Below are positions 1-7,959 of a DNA stretch of 64,000 nt, one piece after another. Under the pieces are notes generated by a model. That model made no database searches and had not been told where the DNA came from. It worked only from the letters and a program-made list of their open reading frames with translations. The position numbers and the translations under genes are program-made. Position 1 is the stretch's first letter; every line of letters starts with the position of its first letter. Origin of the DNA: Brevinematales bacterium (GTDB lineage Bacteria; Spirochaetota; Brevinematia; Brevinematales; Thermospiraceae); NCBI GenBank assembly GCA_013177995.1, contig JABLXN010000005.1, forward strand, positions 1 through 64,000, given 5' to 3'.

Positions 1-151
1 CCCCAGAAAAAACTTGTTTATCTAAAATGTTCCCTGTATACTACAGTTGACAAAAATCTTTTGAGCCAGGGGTAACTTCTTTATCCTTTTCTCTCTCTTT
101 CAGGTCTCCTGTTGGAAACGTAATCAATCTTTTCTCTTTGAGATTCGTTTT
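1..151. other. Window edge downstream of thiH, no gene seen
   Basis: No convincing coding frame or RNA gene was found on either strand. The thiGH transcript presumably continues into this stretch, but no clear hairpin followed by a T-run was recognised. Confidence 0.4.
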
Positions 152-1258
152 TCATAAGACCCCAACCCAGTCCTTGAAGACTGGTTCAAACCCCTTTGAA
201 CGAATCACTGCTATCATTTCTTCCACACTTCGATTATCCGCTACCTCGAACTGGGGAATGTGATGATTTTGGGCTGCATAGCCACCCACCTCTGTATGGG
301 ATTCTGCTGAGACCTTCGTTACCCCCAAAGGCAAAAGAATATCTCTCATCTGTGGTCGTTCTCTTGTAGACAAGGTGATCCCCGCTGTGGGGAAAAAGAT
401 CCGAAAAGCAAAAAGAAACTGCACAAATTTCTTATCAGAGAGATGATACGTAGGAACAAAATCCCCTTCTGCTGGATTCATCCTGGGAAGAGAAAGCCCC
501 CATTCCACCGAAGGGTAATATTTTTTGAGAGTGAGAAGATGCATCCCCGTCCAGAAGGCATCATGAAGGGGATTGGCAAGACCATAAAGCGCCCCAATGG
601 TTATCCACCGAAGACCGGCAAGAGCCCCCCTCTCCGGCGTTCCAAGTCGCCAGAGATAATCCTTTTTTGGACCAGCTGGATGAACCTCATCATACACCTC
701 TCTGTCGTACGTTTCCTGATAGATCGTAAGACCATCCAACCCAACCCTTCGCAGGCGAAGATACTCTTCTTCTGAAAGGGGATATACCTCAACAGCAAGC
801 GAATCAAACATAGGGCTAAGAAGAGAAAGAACCTCTTCAAGAAAATCTACAGGAGTGATAGAAGGGGCATCTCCCGTTAAAAGAAGAATATGTCGAAATC
901 CCTTTTCTGAAAGCACTTCTCCATTTTTTCGAATCTCCTCAAGAGAAAGTTTCGTTCGTGGAAATCGATTCTGAGCCCTAAACCCACAATACACACACTG
1001 ATTCTGACAGTAGTCGGCGATATAGAGAGGCGCAAAGAGAAGGATAGCCCTTCCGAAGTGGTGGGCTGTTATCTTCTGAGAGAGGATAGCCATCTCCTCA
1101 AGAAAACCCTCTGCTGCTGGAGAAAGAAGACAGAGAAAATCCTCCGGCGTTAACGAATCCTTCCTCAGAACCCTTTTCACATCCTGGGATGTCACCCGTG
1201 AAACAAACCCCTCAATATCGTACTCAAGCCAGGAAAGAAACTCCGTTGTTGCTTTCAT
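152..1258 (-). CDS. thiH: 2-iminoacetate synthase ThiH
   Basis: Radical SAM enzyme that cleaves tyrosine to dehydroglycine (2-iminoacetate) for the thiazole ring of thiamine. The 368-residue protein has the family's usual length. The [4Fe-4S]/SAM motif is CQNQCVYC, with cysteines at about 84, 88 and 91, followed by conserved stretches such as LLLTGDAP and EVYPL. The ATG start gives an N-terminus typical of ThiH. It lies 9 bp after thiG and is controlled by the TPP riboswitch ahead of thiG. ThiH, rather than the oxygen-using glycine oxidase ThiO, fits an anaerobic lifestyle (inference). thiS, thiF and thiC are not next to it. Confidence 0.96.
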   Translation of the reverse strand: MKATTEFLSWLEYDIEGFVSRVTSQDVKRVLRKDSLTPEDFLCLLSPAAEGFLEEMAILSQKITAHHFGRAILLFAPLYIADYCQNQCVYCGFRAQNRFPRTKLSLEEIRKNGEVLSEKGFRHILLLTGDAPSITPVDFLEEVLSLLSPMFDSLAVEVYPLSEEEYLRLRRVGLDGLTIYQETYDREVYDEVHPAGPKKDYLWRLGTPERGALAGLRWITIGALYGLANPLHDAFWTGMHLLTLKKYYPSVEWGLSLPRMNPAEGDFVPTYHLSDKKFVQFLFAFRIFFPTAGITLSTRERPQMRDILLPLGVTKVSAESHTEVGGYAAQNHHIPQFEVADNRSVEEMIAVIRSKGFEPVFKDWVGVL

Positions 1259-1267
1259 TTTTCTTTC

Positions 1268-2035
1268 CTATGACAATAAACCTGAAAGAGGAGAACTTGC
1301 CTGGGCATAGAGACTCTCCTGGGCCTTTTGACAGAGGTAAGAAATCCGCCCGGCCTCTACTGCCAGACTAAAAGCCCTTGCCGCCGCCACCGGATCCACA
1401 CTGGTAGCAATGGCGGTATTGACGAGAACGGCATCCGCCCCCATTTCCATGGCTTCTGCGGCATGAGAGGGTTTTCCAATGCCTGCATCCACAATAATAG
1501 GAAGATCAATCTTTTCAATGAGCATAGCAATCAGATCTTTGGTCCGAAGTCCACGATGAGAACCAATTGGAGAACCCAAAGGCATCACCGCCGCCGCCCC
1601 TGCATCCACGAGCTTTTGAGCCGCAATTAAATCAGGCATTACATACGGCAAAACCACAAAGCCTTCTTTAGCCAAAAGAGCCGTTGCCTTTATGGTTTCC
1701 TCGTTATCTGGCATAAGGTAGTCCATTTCATGAATGATTTCAATTTTGACAAAATTACCACAACCAGCTTCTCGAGCCAATCTGGCAATTCTCACCGCTT
1801 CCTCAGCATTTCTTGCCCCTGAGGTGTTGGGTAAAACCACCACCCCTTCAGGTATATAGGAGAGAATATTCTCCTCAGGGCGAGAGAGATTCACCCGTCT
1901 CAAAGCTACCGTGATCATCTGGGTTCCACTTGACTTCACAATCTCGGGAATAAGAGAAGAAGAAGGAAGCTTTCCCGTTCCTACAAAAAGCCTACAGGAA
2001 AACTCCTTACCACCTATGACAAGAGGGCTATCCAC
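1268..2035 (-). CDS. thiG: Thiazole synthase ThiG
   Basis: TIM-barrel enzyme that builds the thiazole phosphate of thiamine from 1-deoxyxylulose-5-phosphate, dehydroglycine and ThiS-thiocarboxylate. The protein is 255 residues, the normal length. The Schiff-base lysine lies in NFVKIEII (about K97), and the phosphate-binding MPLGSPIGS segment is present. Translation starts at GTG (2035-2033), preceded by a GGGAGG ribosome binding site at about 2041-2046. First gene of the thiGH operon, directly under the TPP riboswitch. It runs into thiH with a 9-bp gap. Confidence 0.96.
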   Translation of the reverse strand: MDSPLVIGGKEFSCRLFVGTGKLPSSSLIPEIVKSSGTQMITVALRRVNLSRPEENILSYIPEGVVVLPNTSGARNAEEAVRIARLAREAGCGNFVKIEIIHEMDYLMPDNEETIKATALLAKEGFVVLPYVMPDLIAAQKLVDAGAAAVMPLGSPIGSHRGLRTKDLIAMLIEKIDLPIIVDAGIGKPSHAAEAMEMGADAVLVNTAIATSVDPVAAARAFSLAVEAGRISYLCQKAQESLYAQASSPLSGLLS

Positions 2036-2068
2036 AAAGAACCTCCCACATTATCGCCGGGGAGGGCG

Positions 2069-2150
2069 CTTTCCTTCGCCGGTATGACCCGGATCAGGTT
2101 CGAGGGTTGGGAGACATACTCCCTCTCAGCCTCGGAGGCACCCCTAGCGT
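2069..2150 (-). promoter_or_regulatory. TPP riboswitch (THI element)
   Basis: Read on the minus strand it has the conserved TPP aptamer blocks in order: GGGGTGCC near its 5' end, GCTGAGAGG, then ACCTGATCCGGGTCATACC and GGCGAAGGAA. Downstream, CCCTCCCC (2060-2067 read on the minus strand) is complementary to the GGGAGG ribosome binding site of thiG at 2041-2046. Ligand-controlled sequestration of the start site, meaning translational control, is therefore the likely mode. That mode is inferred from base pairing by eye. Confidence 0.95.
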
Positions 2151-2156
2151 ACCTAT

Positions 2157-2185
2157 AGTATACGATAGAAAACTCTCTCCGTCAA
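2157..2185 (-). promoter_or_regulatory. Promoter of the thiGH riboswitch transcript
   Basis: Minus-strand TTGACG (2185-2180) and TATACT (2162-2157) are separated by 17 bp and lie just upstream of the riboswitch. The -35 box sits directly after the T-run of the purine permease terminator. Confidence 0.75.
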
Positions 2186-2217
2186 GAAAAAGCCCCCCTC
2201 TCTTTCTGAGAGGGGGG
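2183..2217 (-). terminator. Rho-independent terminator of the purine permease
   Basis: A perfect 10-bp stem (2193-2202 with 2208-2217, CCCCCCTCTC against GAGAGGGGGG) and a 5-nt loop are followed on the minus strand by CTTTTTC. It sits just after the permease stop codon. Confidence 0.88.
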
Positions 2218-2229
2218 GTGTGGTAAAGC

Positions 2230-3558
2230 TTAGTGAAAAAAGAGAATCAAAATCGCCAACACATCAATCACATAAAGCATGGGATGAATCTCTTTGATCT
2301 TGCCCGTAAAAAGCTTGATAAGCGTATAGATCAAAAATCCCCATACAATACCCTGCGTGATAGAGTAGGTGAGAGGGATCAAAATCAAAGCCATAAAAGC
2401 TGGGACAGTTTCCTCAAAATTATTCCAGTCTATCTGAAGAAGAGGCTTCATCATGAAGGCACCCACAATCACAAGAATAGGAGCTGTAGCCACAGCAGGA
2501 ACAAAACTCAACAAAGGACTCAAGAACATAAAGGGTAAAAAGAGAAGTCCTGTAACAATGGCGGTAAGACCTGTTCTTCCCCCTTCTTCCACACCAGCGG
2601 CTGATTCAATATAGGTAGTTCCCGAAGAGGTTCCAAAGAGACCGGAAATAGTGGTAGAAACAGCATCCACAAGAAGGGCTTTCTTTGCATTGAGTGGTTG
2701 CCCATCCTTATCCACCAATCCGGAAACCTGAGCAATTCCCATGAAGGTCGAAATAGAATCAAACATATCGGTAAAAAGAAGAGAAAACACCGGCCCGATC
2801 ATGGAGAGTTTCAACGCACCTATCACATCAAGTTGAAAGAACACATCAAGCTTTGGTAAAGCCACCAAAGACTTTGGTAATTCCACCAAAGGTTTAGCAA
2901 GCCATCCGTACTTCACTCCAAAAAAGGAAACCAAAACTGTAGCAAGAGAAGTTACCACAATACCAAGGATAAGAGCTCCCTTCACTCTTCGAATAACAAG
3001 AATAGAGGTGAGAAGGAGTCCAAAGATAAAAAGAAGCGTCTGGGTGTTGATGCCACCAAAACCCACCAAGGTTGCCTGATTAGAAACAATAAAGCCTACC
3101 GACTTAAAACCAATAAGCGTGAGAAAAAGCCCAATACCCGCAGCCACTCCGTAGCGTACCGACTGAGGAACCGCATGGAGAATCCAGAGCCGAATAGGAA
3201 GAATAGAAAGCAAAATAAAAATAATCCCTGATATAAACACCGCCCCTAAAGCCGTTTGCCAGCTCATACCCATTCCAATCACAAGGGTAAAGGTAAAGAA
3301 GGCATTGATACCCATTCCGGGAGCCAAGGCATAGGGAAGGTTAGCATACAGTCCCATCAAAATACTGGAAATTGAAGAAACCAAAACCGTCGCTAAAAGA
3401 ACACCACTAAAATCCATACCAGCAGCAGAGAGAATCTGTGGATTCACCACGATAATGTACGCCATGGTAAGAAACGTGGAAATACCCGCAAGAATCTCTA
3501 CAGACACCGATGTCTTTCTCTTTGAAAGCTCAAAAAACCTATCTAAGGTCTTTTCCAT
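2230..3558 (-). CDS. NCS2 family purine permease (AzgA/PbuG-like)
   Basis: Inner-membrane proton-coupled uptake of hypoxanthine, guanine or adenine is expected for this family. The protein is 442 residues and hydrophobic throughout, with about 12-14 membrane segments. It carries AzgA/PbuG signatures: FLTMAYIIVVNPQIL near the N-terminus, ALAPGMGINAFF, and GTSSGTTYIESAAGVEEGGR. The start is the ATG at 3558, where MEKTLDRFF follows a GGAGGATGT ribosome binding site. An upstream extension to 3687 crosses the promoter and is rejected. It has its own promoter and terminator. The leader is too short for a purine riboswitch. Exact substrate is not shown by the sequence. Confidence 0.93.
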   Translation of the reverse strand: MEKTLDRFFELSKRKTSVSVEILAGISTFLTMAYIIVVNPQILSAAGMDFSGVLLATVLVSSISSILMGLYANLPYALAPGMGINAFFTFTLVIGMGMSWQTALGAVFISGIIFILLSILPIRLWILHAVPQSVRYGVAAGIGLFLTLIGFKSVGFIVSNQATLVGFGGINTQTLLFIFGLLLTSILVIRRVKGALILGIVVTSLATVLVSFFGVKYGWLAKPLVELPKSLVALPKLDVFFQLDVIGALKLSMIGPVFSLLFTDMFDSISTFMGIAQVSGLVDKDGQPLNAKKALLVDAVSTTISGLFGTSSGTTYIESAAGVEEGGRTGLTAIVTGLLFLPFMFLSPLLSFVPAVATAPILVIVGAFMMKPLLQIDWNNFEETVPAFMALILIPLTYSITQGIVWGFLIYTLIKLFTGKIKEIHPMLYVIDVLAILILFFH

Positions 3559-3587
3559 ACATCCTCCTTCTCTGTTTAAGATAAAAT

Positions 3588-3616
3588 ATTGTAATGAAAA
3601 AAATTTTTTCTGTAAA
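3588..3616 (-). promoter_or_regulatory. Promoter of the purine permease
   Basis: Minus-strand TTTACA (3616-3611), 17-bp spacer, TACAAT (3593-3588), about 30 bp before the start codon. Confidence 0.72.
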
Positions 3617-3914
3617 CCCCTTCTCTCAAAATTTCTGTGCAAAACCCTTGCTTTTTTTGTCAAAAACCCTTTTCTTTTTTTCTTCAATAAAAAATTCTTT
3701 TTCTCCTTCCTACGATTCTTGTTTCTTTGTACTCAAAAAAACACACCGATAAAGAAACTTTTGCACACCCTTAAAAAATCCTATTTCTTCACCCGAAGAA
3801 AAAATAAAAACCATTTTTCTACAAAAACAAAGGTCATGATTACTATGACGAGGGATTTTTTTGTATTTCTACCAACCTTCTTTCCCTCTTTCTTTTCTGT
3901 GCAGAAAAGGGAAT
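3617..3914. other. AT-rich divergent intergenic region, no gene
   Basis: T-rich and A-rich runs separate the divergent permease and parA promoters. Open frames here are low-complexity (runs of Phe, Lys and Leu) and lack ribosome binding sites. Nothing else was recognised. Confidence 0.6.
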
Positions 3915-3943
3915 TTGAAGAAAAAATTATTTCGTGATATAAT
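3915..3943 (+). promoter_or_regulatory. Promoter of the parAB operon
   Basis: TTGAAG (3915-3920), a 17-bp spacer and TATAAT (3938-3943), about 30 bp before the parA start, which is preceded by GGAGGA. Confidence 0.8.
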
Positions 3944-3972
3944 AATATTCCAGCACGGAGCAGGAGGAACTT

Positions 3973-4743
3973 ATGTCAAAAATCATTGTGATAGCCAATC
4001 AAAAAGGTGGGGTGGGAAAAACAACTACCACCGTCAATTTAGCTGCCTATCTCTCCAATGTAGGAAAAAAAGTTCTCCTCATCGATATAGATCCCCAGGG
4101 AAACGCATGTAGTGGCTTAGGGATCGATATTCGAGAGAGAAGTGGAAACGGTATCTATGAGGTTCTTATTGGTCAAAAAAAGATCAAAGAGGTCATTCTT
4201 CCCACAAAGTACAAAAACCTCTTTATTGTTCCTGTAACCTTGGATCTTGCTGGTGCTCAGATAGAACTTCTTAACACCCCACGTAAGGAATTTATTCTCA
4301 AAGATGCTCTTGAAGAGGTACGGCATGCGTATGATTTTATTCTCATTGATACACCTCCATCCCTTGGTCTTTTCACTCTCAATGGGCTTGTTGCTGCGGA
4401 TTCTGTTCTTATTCCCATGCAAAGTGAGTTTTATGCTATGGAGGGACTTGCCCAGCTTCTCAAGGCAATTAAACTTGTGAAAAGTGGGCTTAATAAAAAT
4501 TTAGCCATCGAAGGGGTTTTGGTTACCATGTACGATTCAAGAACCAATCTTTCCAAACAGGTCCTTGATGAGGTAAAGGGATACTTTCAGGAAAAGGTAT
4601 ATGAGACGGTTATTCCCCGGAATGTGAGGCTTTCTGAGGCTCCAAGCCATGGGATTGCGATTTTTGAATACGATGAAAAGAGTCAGGGTGCTGAGTCCTA
4701 TGCGGCTTTTGGGAAGGAATTTCTTCAGAGAGTAGGGGGATAA
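3973..4743 (+). CDS. parA: Chromosome partitioning ATPase ParA (Soj)
   Basis: Deviant Walker ATPase that forms an ATP-dependent sandwich dimer on DNA and drives segregation of ParB-parS origin complexes. The 256-residue protein has Walker A KGGVGKTT at 11-18 with the signature lysine at 11, DIDPQGNAC (switch region), and Walker B with FILIDTPPSLG. Its short N-terminus without a helix-turn-helix marks the chromosomal Soj type. parB follows 1 bp later, and parS sites lie in and after parB, giving a complete system. The ATG is preceded by GGAGGAACTT. Confidence 0.96.
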   Translation: MSKIIVIANQKGGVGKTTTTVNLAAYLSNVGKKVLLIDIDPQGNACSGLGIDIRERSGNGIYEVLIGQKKIKEVILPTKYKNLFIVPVTLDLAGAQIELLNTPRKEFILKDALEEVRHAYDFILIDTPPSLGLFTLNGLVAADSVLIPMQSEFYAMEGLAQLLKAIKLVKSGLNKNLAIEGVLVTMYDSRTNLSKQVLDEVKGYFQEKVYETVIPRNVRLSEAPSHGIAIFEYDEKSQGAESYAAFGKEFLQRVGG

Positions 4744-4744
4744 T

Positions 4745-5608
4745 ATGGCTCAAAAACACGGCCTTGGAAAAGGAATGCTTGCCCTTGTAGATGAGAATAT
4801 TCTGGAGGAAGAAGCCCAAAAAGGGAATATTCAGATGATAGACGTTGGGAAGATTCTTCCCAATAAACATCAACCAAGAAAGTTTTTTGGTGAAAATGAG
4901 TTAAAGGAACTTGCTGATTCGATAAAAGAAAAGGGAGTTATCCAGCCTATTCTGGTAACAGACCTTGGAAATGGCCGTTATGAGCTTGTCGCAGGGGAGA
5001 GAAGATGGCGTGCAGCCAAGATGGCTGGTCTTCTTGAAATTCCGGCTATTGTGCGAGACTTTAGTGAAGAGGATAAGCTTGAAATAGCGTTGATTGAGAA
5101 TATTCAGAGAGAGGATTTAAATCCCATTGAAGAGGCTTTGGCTTACAAGGAAATTATGGAAAAGCTTCATCTTTCTCAGGATGAGCTTGCCCAGAGAATT
5201 GGAAAAAATCGAAGTTCTGTAGCCAATACCCTCAGGCTTCTCAAACTTCCCGAGAGTATTCAGGAGAAGCTTATTCGAAAGGAACTCACAGAAGGACATG
5301 CTAGGGCGATTTTGATGCTTTCTGATGTGGATAAGATGATCCAATTCGCTGAGTATATTGTGGAAAAGGGGCTTTCTGTTCGTGAGGCTGAGGATATGGC
5401 GAAGGTGTTTGAGAGGGAAGAGAGTGTTTCACGTGAAACAACTTCTTCGAAGTCTTCCACTCTTGAGCACCTTGAGGAGAGATTTATTCAAGCCTTAGGA
5501 ATGAAAGTAACGATTAAAGGCTCCCAGAAAAAAGGAAAGATTGAGATTCATTATTTTTCGGAACAGGAATTAGAATATCTCTGTGCGATCCTTTCTCAAA
5601 GGAAGTAG
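4745..5608 (+). CDS. parB: Chromosome partitioning protein ParB (Spo0J)
   Basis: CTP-dependent DNA clamp that loads at parS and spreads along DNA, recruiting SMC and stimulating ParA. In the 287 residues are the ParA-contact N-terminus (HGLGKGMLALV), the CTP-binding box GERRWRAAK and ENIQRED, a helix-turn-helix (about residues 137-165, LAQRIGKNRSSVANTL) and a C-terminal dimer domain. One parS site lies within its own coding sequence and a second begins right after the stop codon, so the clamp loads on its own gene. Confidence 0.96.
   Translation: MAQKHGLGKGMLALVDENILEEEAQKGNIQMIDVGKILPNKHQPRKFFGENELKELADSIKEKGVIQPILVTDLGNGRYELVAGERRWRAAKMAGLLEIPAIVRDFSEEDKLEIALIENIQREDLNPIEEALAYKEIMEKLHLSQDELAQRIGKNRSSVANTLRLLKLPESIQEKLIRKELTEGHARAILMLSDVDKMIQFAEYIVEKGLSVREAEDMAKVFEREESVSRETTSSKSSTLEHLEERFIQALGMKVTIKGSQKKGKIEIHYFSEQELEYLCAILSQRK
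5425..5440. promoter_or_regulatory. parS site 1 (inside parB)
   Basis: Perfect 16-bp palindrome TGTTTCACGTGAAACA, matching the widespread chromosomal parS consensus TGTTNCACGTGAAACA. It is embedded in the parB reading frame and encodes the V-S-R-E-T stretch. Confidence 0.95.
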
Positions 5609-5624
5609 TGTTTCACGTGAAACA
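5609..5624. promoter_or_regulatory. parS site 2 (parB-dapL gap)
   Basis: A second perfect copy of TGTTTCACGTGAAACA starts at the base after the parB stop codon, 184 bp from the first. It fills half of the gap before dapL. Confidence 0.95.
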
Positions 5625-5642
5625 TTCATATGGAGGAGATAG

Positions 5643-6866
5643 ATGGTTCGGGTAAACGAAAACTACACCCTTTTGCAGGGAAGTTATCTCTTTTCTGAGG
5701 TAGCTAAAAGGGTAAAGGCGTATCAGCAGAATAACCCTGAGAAAAAAATTATTCGGCTTGGTATTGGTGATGTGACACAACCTTTGGTTCCTTCGGTAGT
5801 AAAAGCCTTTCAGGAAGGTGTAGAAGAAATGGCAAAGAAGGAAACCTTCCATGGGTACGGTCCTGAACAGGGATATGAGTTTCTCCGGGAAGCAATTGCT
5901 CAGGTGGACTTTCAGAAGAGAGGTATATCCATTACCGCTGATGAAATCTTTATCTCCACAGGAGCAAAAGAAGATACCGCGAACTTTCAGGAGCTTTTTG
6001 ATACGAAAATTTCTCTTGCTATTCCTGATCCGGTGTATCCCGTCTATGTGGATAGTAATGTGATGGCGGGAAGAGCAGGAAAATTCTCCCACGGAAGATA
6101 CACTAACTTTTTTTACCTTGATGCCACTATTGAAAATAATTTCAAACCAGAGATTCCAAAGAAGCGATTTGACGTGGTATATCTTTGTTTTCCCAATAAT
6201 CCCACGGGTCAGGTTTTAACAAGGGAGGAGTTAAAGGCATGGGTGGAATATGCTCATAAACACGGGAGTATTCTGCTCTTTGATGCCGCGTATGAAGCCT
6301 TTGTTGAGGATCCTTCCATTCCGAAGAGTATTTTTGAGATTGATGGAGCTCGTGAGGTAGCGGTGGAGTTTCGAAGTCTCTCGAAAACAGCTGGTTTCAC
6401 AGGAACCCGGTGCGCCTACACGATTGTGCCAAAGGAGGTGAAGGTATATACGAAAAAAGGGCACGCCCTTTCTCTTCATTCTCTCTGGTTTCGTCGGCAG
6501 TCCACGAAATTCAATGGAGTCTCCTATCCTGTACAGAAGGCAGCAGCCGCCGTTTTTACCGCTGAGGGACAGAAGGAAATAAAAGAAGTGATTGGATACT
6601 ACAAGGAAAATGCTCGGCTTATTTATGAAACAATTGCGTCACTTGGTTTACCCTGTACCGGTGGAAAACATTCTCCCTACATATGGTTTAAGACCCCAAT
6701 GGACTCTTGGCGATTTTTTGATTATCTTTTAGATAAGGTGCAGATTGTAGGAACACCAGGGATTGGCTTTGGAAGAAATGGCGACGGGTATTTCAGGCTT
6801 TCGGCCTTTGGAGAGAGACAGAACGTGCTCGAGGCTATAGATCGTTTGAAAACACTTTCCTGGTAA
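5643..6866 (+). CDS. dapL: LL-diaminopimelate aminotransferase
   Basis: PLP enzyme that converts tetrahydrodipicolinate and glutamate directly to LL-diaminopimelate, for lysine and peptidoglycan. The 407-residue length and starting motif VNENYTLLQGSYLF are typical of DapL. Further features are RLGIGDVTQPL, CFPNNPTGQ, and the PLP-lysine region FRSLSKTAGFTGTRCAY (lysine near residue 248). The ATG has a GGAGGA site and follows parS 2 within the parAB transcription unit. DapL is typical of spirochaetes such as Leptospira, chlamydiae, plants and some anaerobes, a mild taxonomic hint. Confidence 0.95.
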   Translation: MVRVNENYTLLQGSYLFSEVAKRVKAYQQNNPEKKIIRLGIGDVTQPLVPSVVKAFQEGVEEMAKKETFHGYGPEQGYEFLREAIAQVDFQKRGISITADEIFISTGAKEDTANFQELFDTKISLAIPDPVYPVYVDSNVMAGRAGKFSHGRYTNFFYLDATIENNFKPEIPKKRFDVVYLCFPNNPTGQVLTREELKAWVEYAHKHGSILLFDAAYEAFVEDPSIPKSIFEIDGAREVAVEFRSLSKTAGFTGTRCAYTIVPKEVKVYTKKGHALSLHSLWFRRQSTKFNGVSYPVQKAAAAVFTAEGQKEIKEVIGYYKENARLIYETIASLGLPCTGGKHSPYIWFKTPMDSWRFFDYLLDKVQIVGTPGIGFGRNGDGYFRLSAFGERQNVLEAIDRLKTLSW

Positions 6867-6889
6867 AACGAGAGATAAAGGAGGTTTCC

Positions 6890-7123
6890 ATGCCACACTA
6901 CGATTATGTGTGTCTTGACTGTTCTCACGAATTTGAGGCTTTTCAGATGATGAGTGAGGCTCCTCTTGAGAACTGTCCTTCCTGTGGGGGAAAGGTAAAG
7001 CGAAAAATTGGTGGAGGAATGGGTATTATTTTCAAGGGGAGTGGTTTCTACGTAACTGACTACAAGAAGAGTTCTTCTTCGGAGGGAAAGGCAGAGGGAA
7101 AGTGTGAGGGGTGTTCAAAGTGA
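6890..7123 (+). CDS. FmdB-family zinc ribbon protein
   Basis: Small 77-residue protein of the FmdB/CxxC_CxxC_SSSS putative regulator family. Its zinc ribbon has CLDC (about residues 8-11) and CPSC (about 31-34), followed by GSGFYVTDYKKSS and a Ser/Lys/Glu-rich tail ending in CEGCSK. GGAGG precedes the ATG. The family is common but its biochemical role is poorly known, and regulation of the neighbours is a guess. It overlaps the fumarase start by a GTGA junction, implying translational coupling. Confidence 0.85.
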   Translation: MPHYDYVCLDCSHEFEAFQMMSEAPLENCPSCGGKVKRKIGGGMGIIFKGSGFYVTDYKKSSSSEGKAEGKCEGCSK

Positions 7124-7950
7124 AAAAAATACGAAAAAAGGATTTTGTTCGCCGTATGGAGGAGGCTCTCCATACGGCGCATTTTTCCTTAAGGCCGGAC
7201 GTCTTCGCTTATTTTGAAAGAATAAAAGATGAAGTGCCTTCTGGAGCCAAAGAGATTGTTTCCGTTTATCAGGAGAATGCTTTTCTTGCCCATCAAGAAA
7301 AGAGGGCGCTTTGTCAGGATACGGGATATGTTCAAGTTTATCTCTATCATGGAAGGGTTTGTCTTGATTTTCCCCTTCAGGCTACGATTGAGGAGGTAGT
7401 GCGCTCGTTTTATAAGAAGCATCATCTTCGGGCGTCGCTTGCCCATCCTCTCACCAGAGAAAATACAGGTGATAATACCCCTGTTTTTCTTACCACGGAA
7501 TGGACAGAAGAGGAAAGATTAGAAGGGGTGATTCTCATAAAGGGAGGGGGATCGGAAAATACCACAAGAAGTCGGCTTTTTCTTCCTACGGATGGTTTGC
7601 CAAAGATAGAGGAATGGATTGTGGAAGAGATGAAGTCCATCGGCTCCAAGGGATGTCCTCCTTATCTTTTAGGTGTGGGAATTGGGGGGACTTTGGAAAA
7701 GGCTCTCAGTGCTTCCAAGCAGATGCTCCTAAAACCATTGGGATACCGTTCTTCTGATGCCACGGCCAATGAGATAGCGCATTCTTTGAAGCAAAAAATC
7801 AATTCCCTTCCTATTGGTTTTCAGGGATTGGGGTTTGGGGAAACGGTGATGGATGTGTTTGTCAAGATCCTTCCTTGTCATATAGCGACCCTTCCTGTGG
7901 CTTTTTCCATAGGGTGCAATTCAGTTCGTCAGGGACATTTTTCTCTTTAG
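7120..7950 (+). CDS. Class I fumarate hydratase alpha subunit (TtdA/FumA N-terminal type)
   Basis: Iron-sulfur hydro-lyase subunit; with a beta subunit the family interconverts fumarate and malate, or acts on tartrate. Family motifs are ALCQDTGYVQVYL with a cluster cysteine, RENTGDNTPVF, KGGGSENTTRSR, and SKGCPPYLLGVGIGGT with another cluster cysteine. The GTG at 7120 overlaps the fmdB stop (GTGA) with GAGGGG about 8 bp upstream. A GTG at 7111 is also possible. The partner beta domain (FumA C-terminal/TtdB type) is not fused and not adjacent, because argB follows; it may lie elsewhere. Substrate cannot be fixed from sequence. Confidence 0.9.
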   Translation: MKKIRKKDFVRRMEEALHTAHFSLRPDVFAYFERIKDEVPSGAKEIVSVYQENAFLAHQEKRALCQDTGYVQVYLYHGRVCLDFPLQATIEEVVRSFYKKHHLRASLAHPLTRENTGDNTPVFLTTEWTEEERLEGVILIKGGGSENTTRSRLFLPTDGLPKIEEWIVEEMKSIGSKGCPPYLLGVGIGGTLEKALSASKQMLLKPLGYRSSDATANEIAHSLKQKINSLPIGFQGLGFGETVMDVFVKILPCHIATLPVAFSIGCNSVRQGHFSL

Positions 7951-7959
7951 GAGAGGGAT

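Noticed and set aside
3559-3620. Purine riboswitch before the AzgA-like permease
   Set aside because: The mapped promoter leaves a leader of only about 20 nt, and no conserved purine aptamer core was seen.
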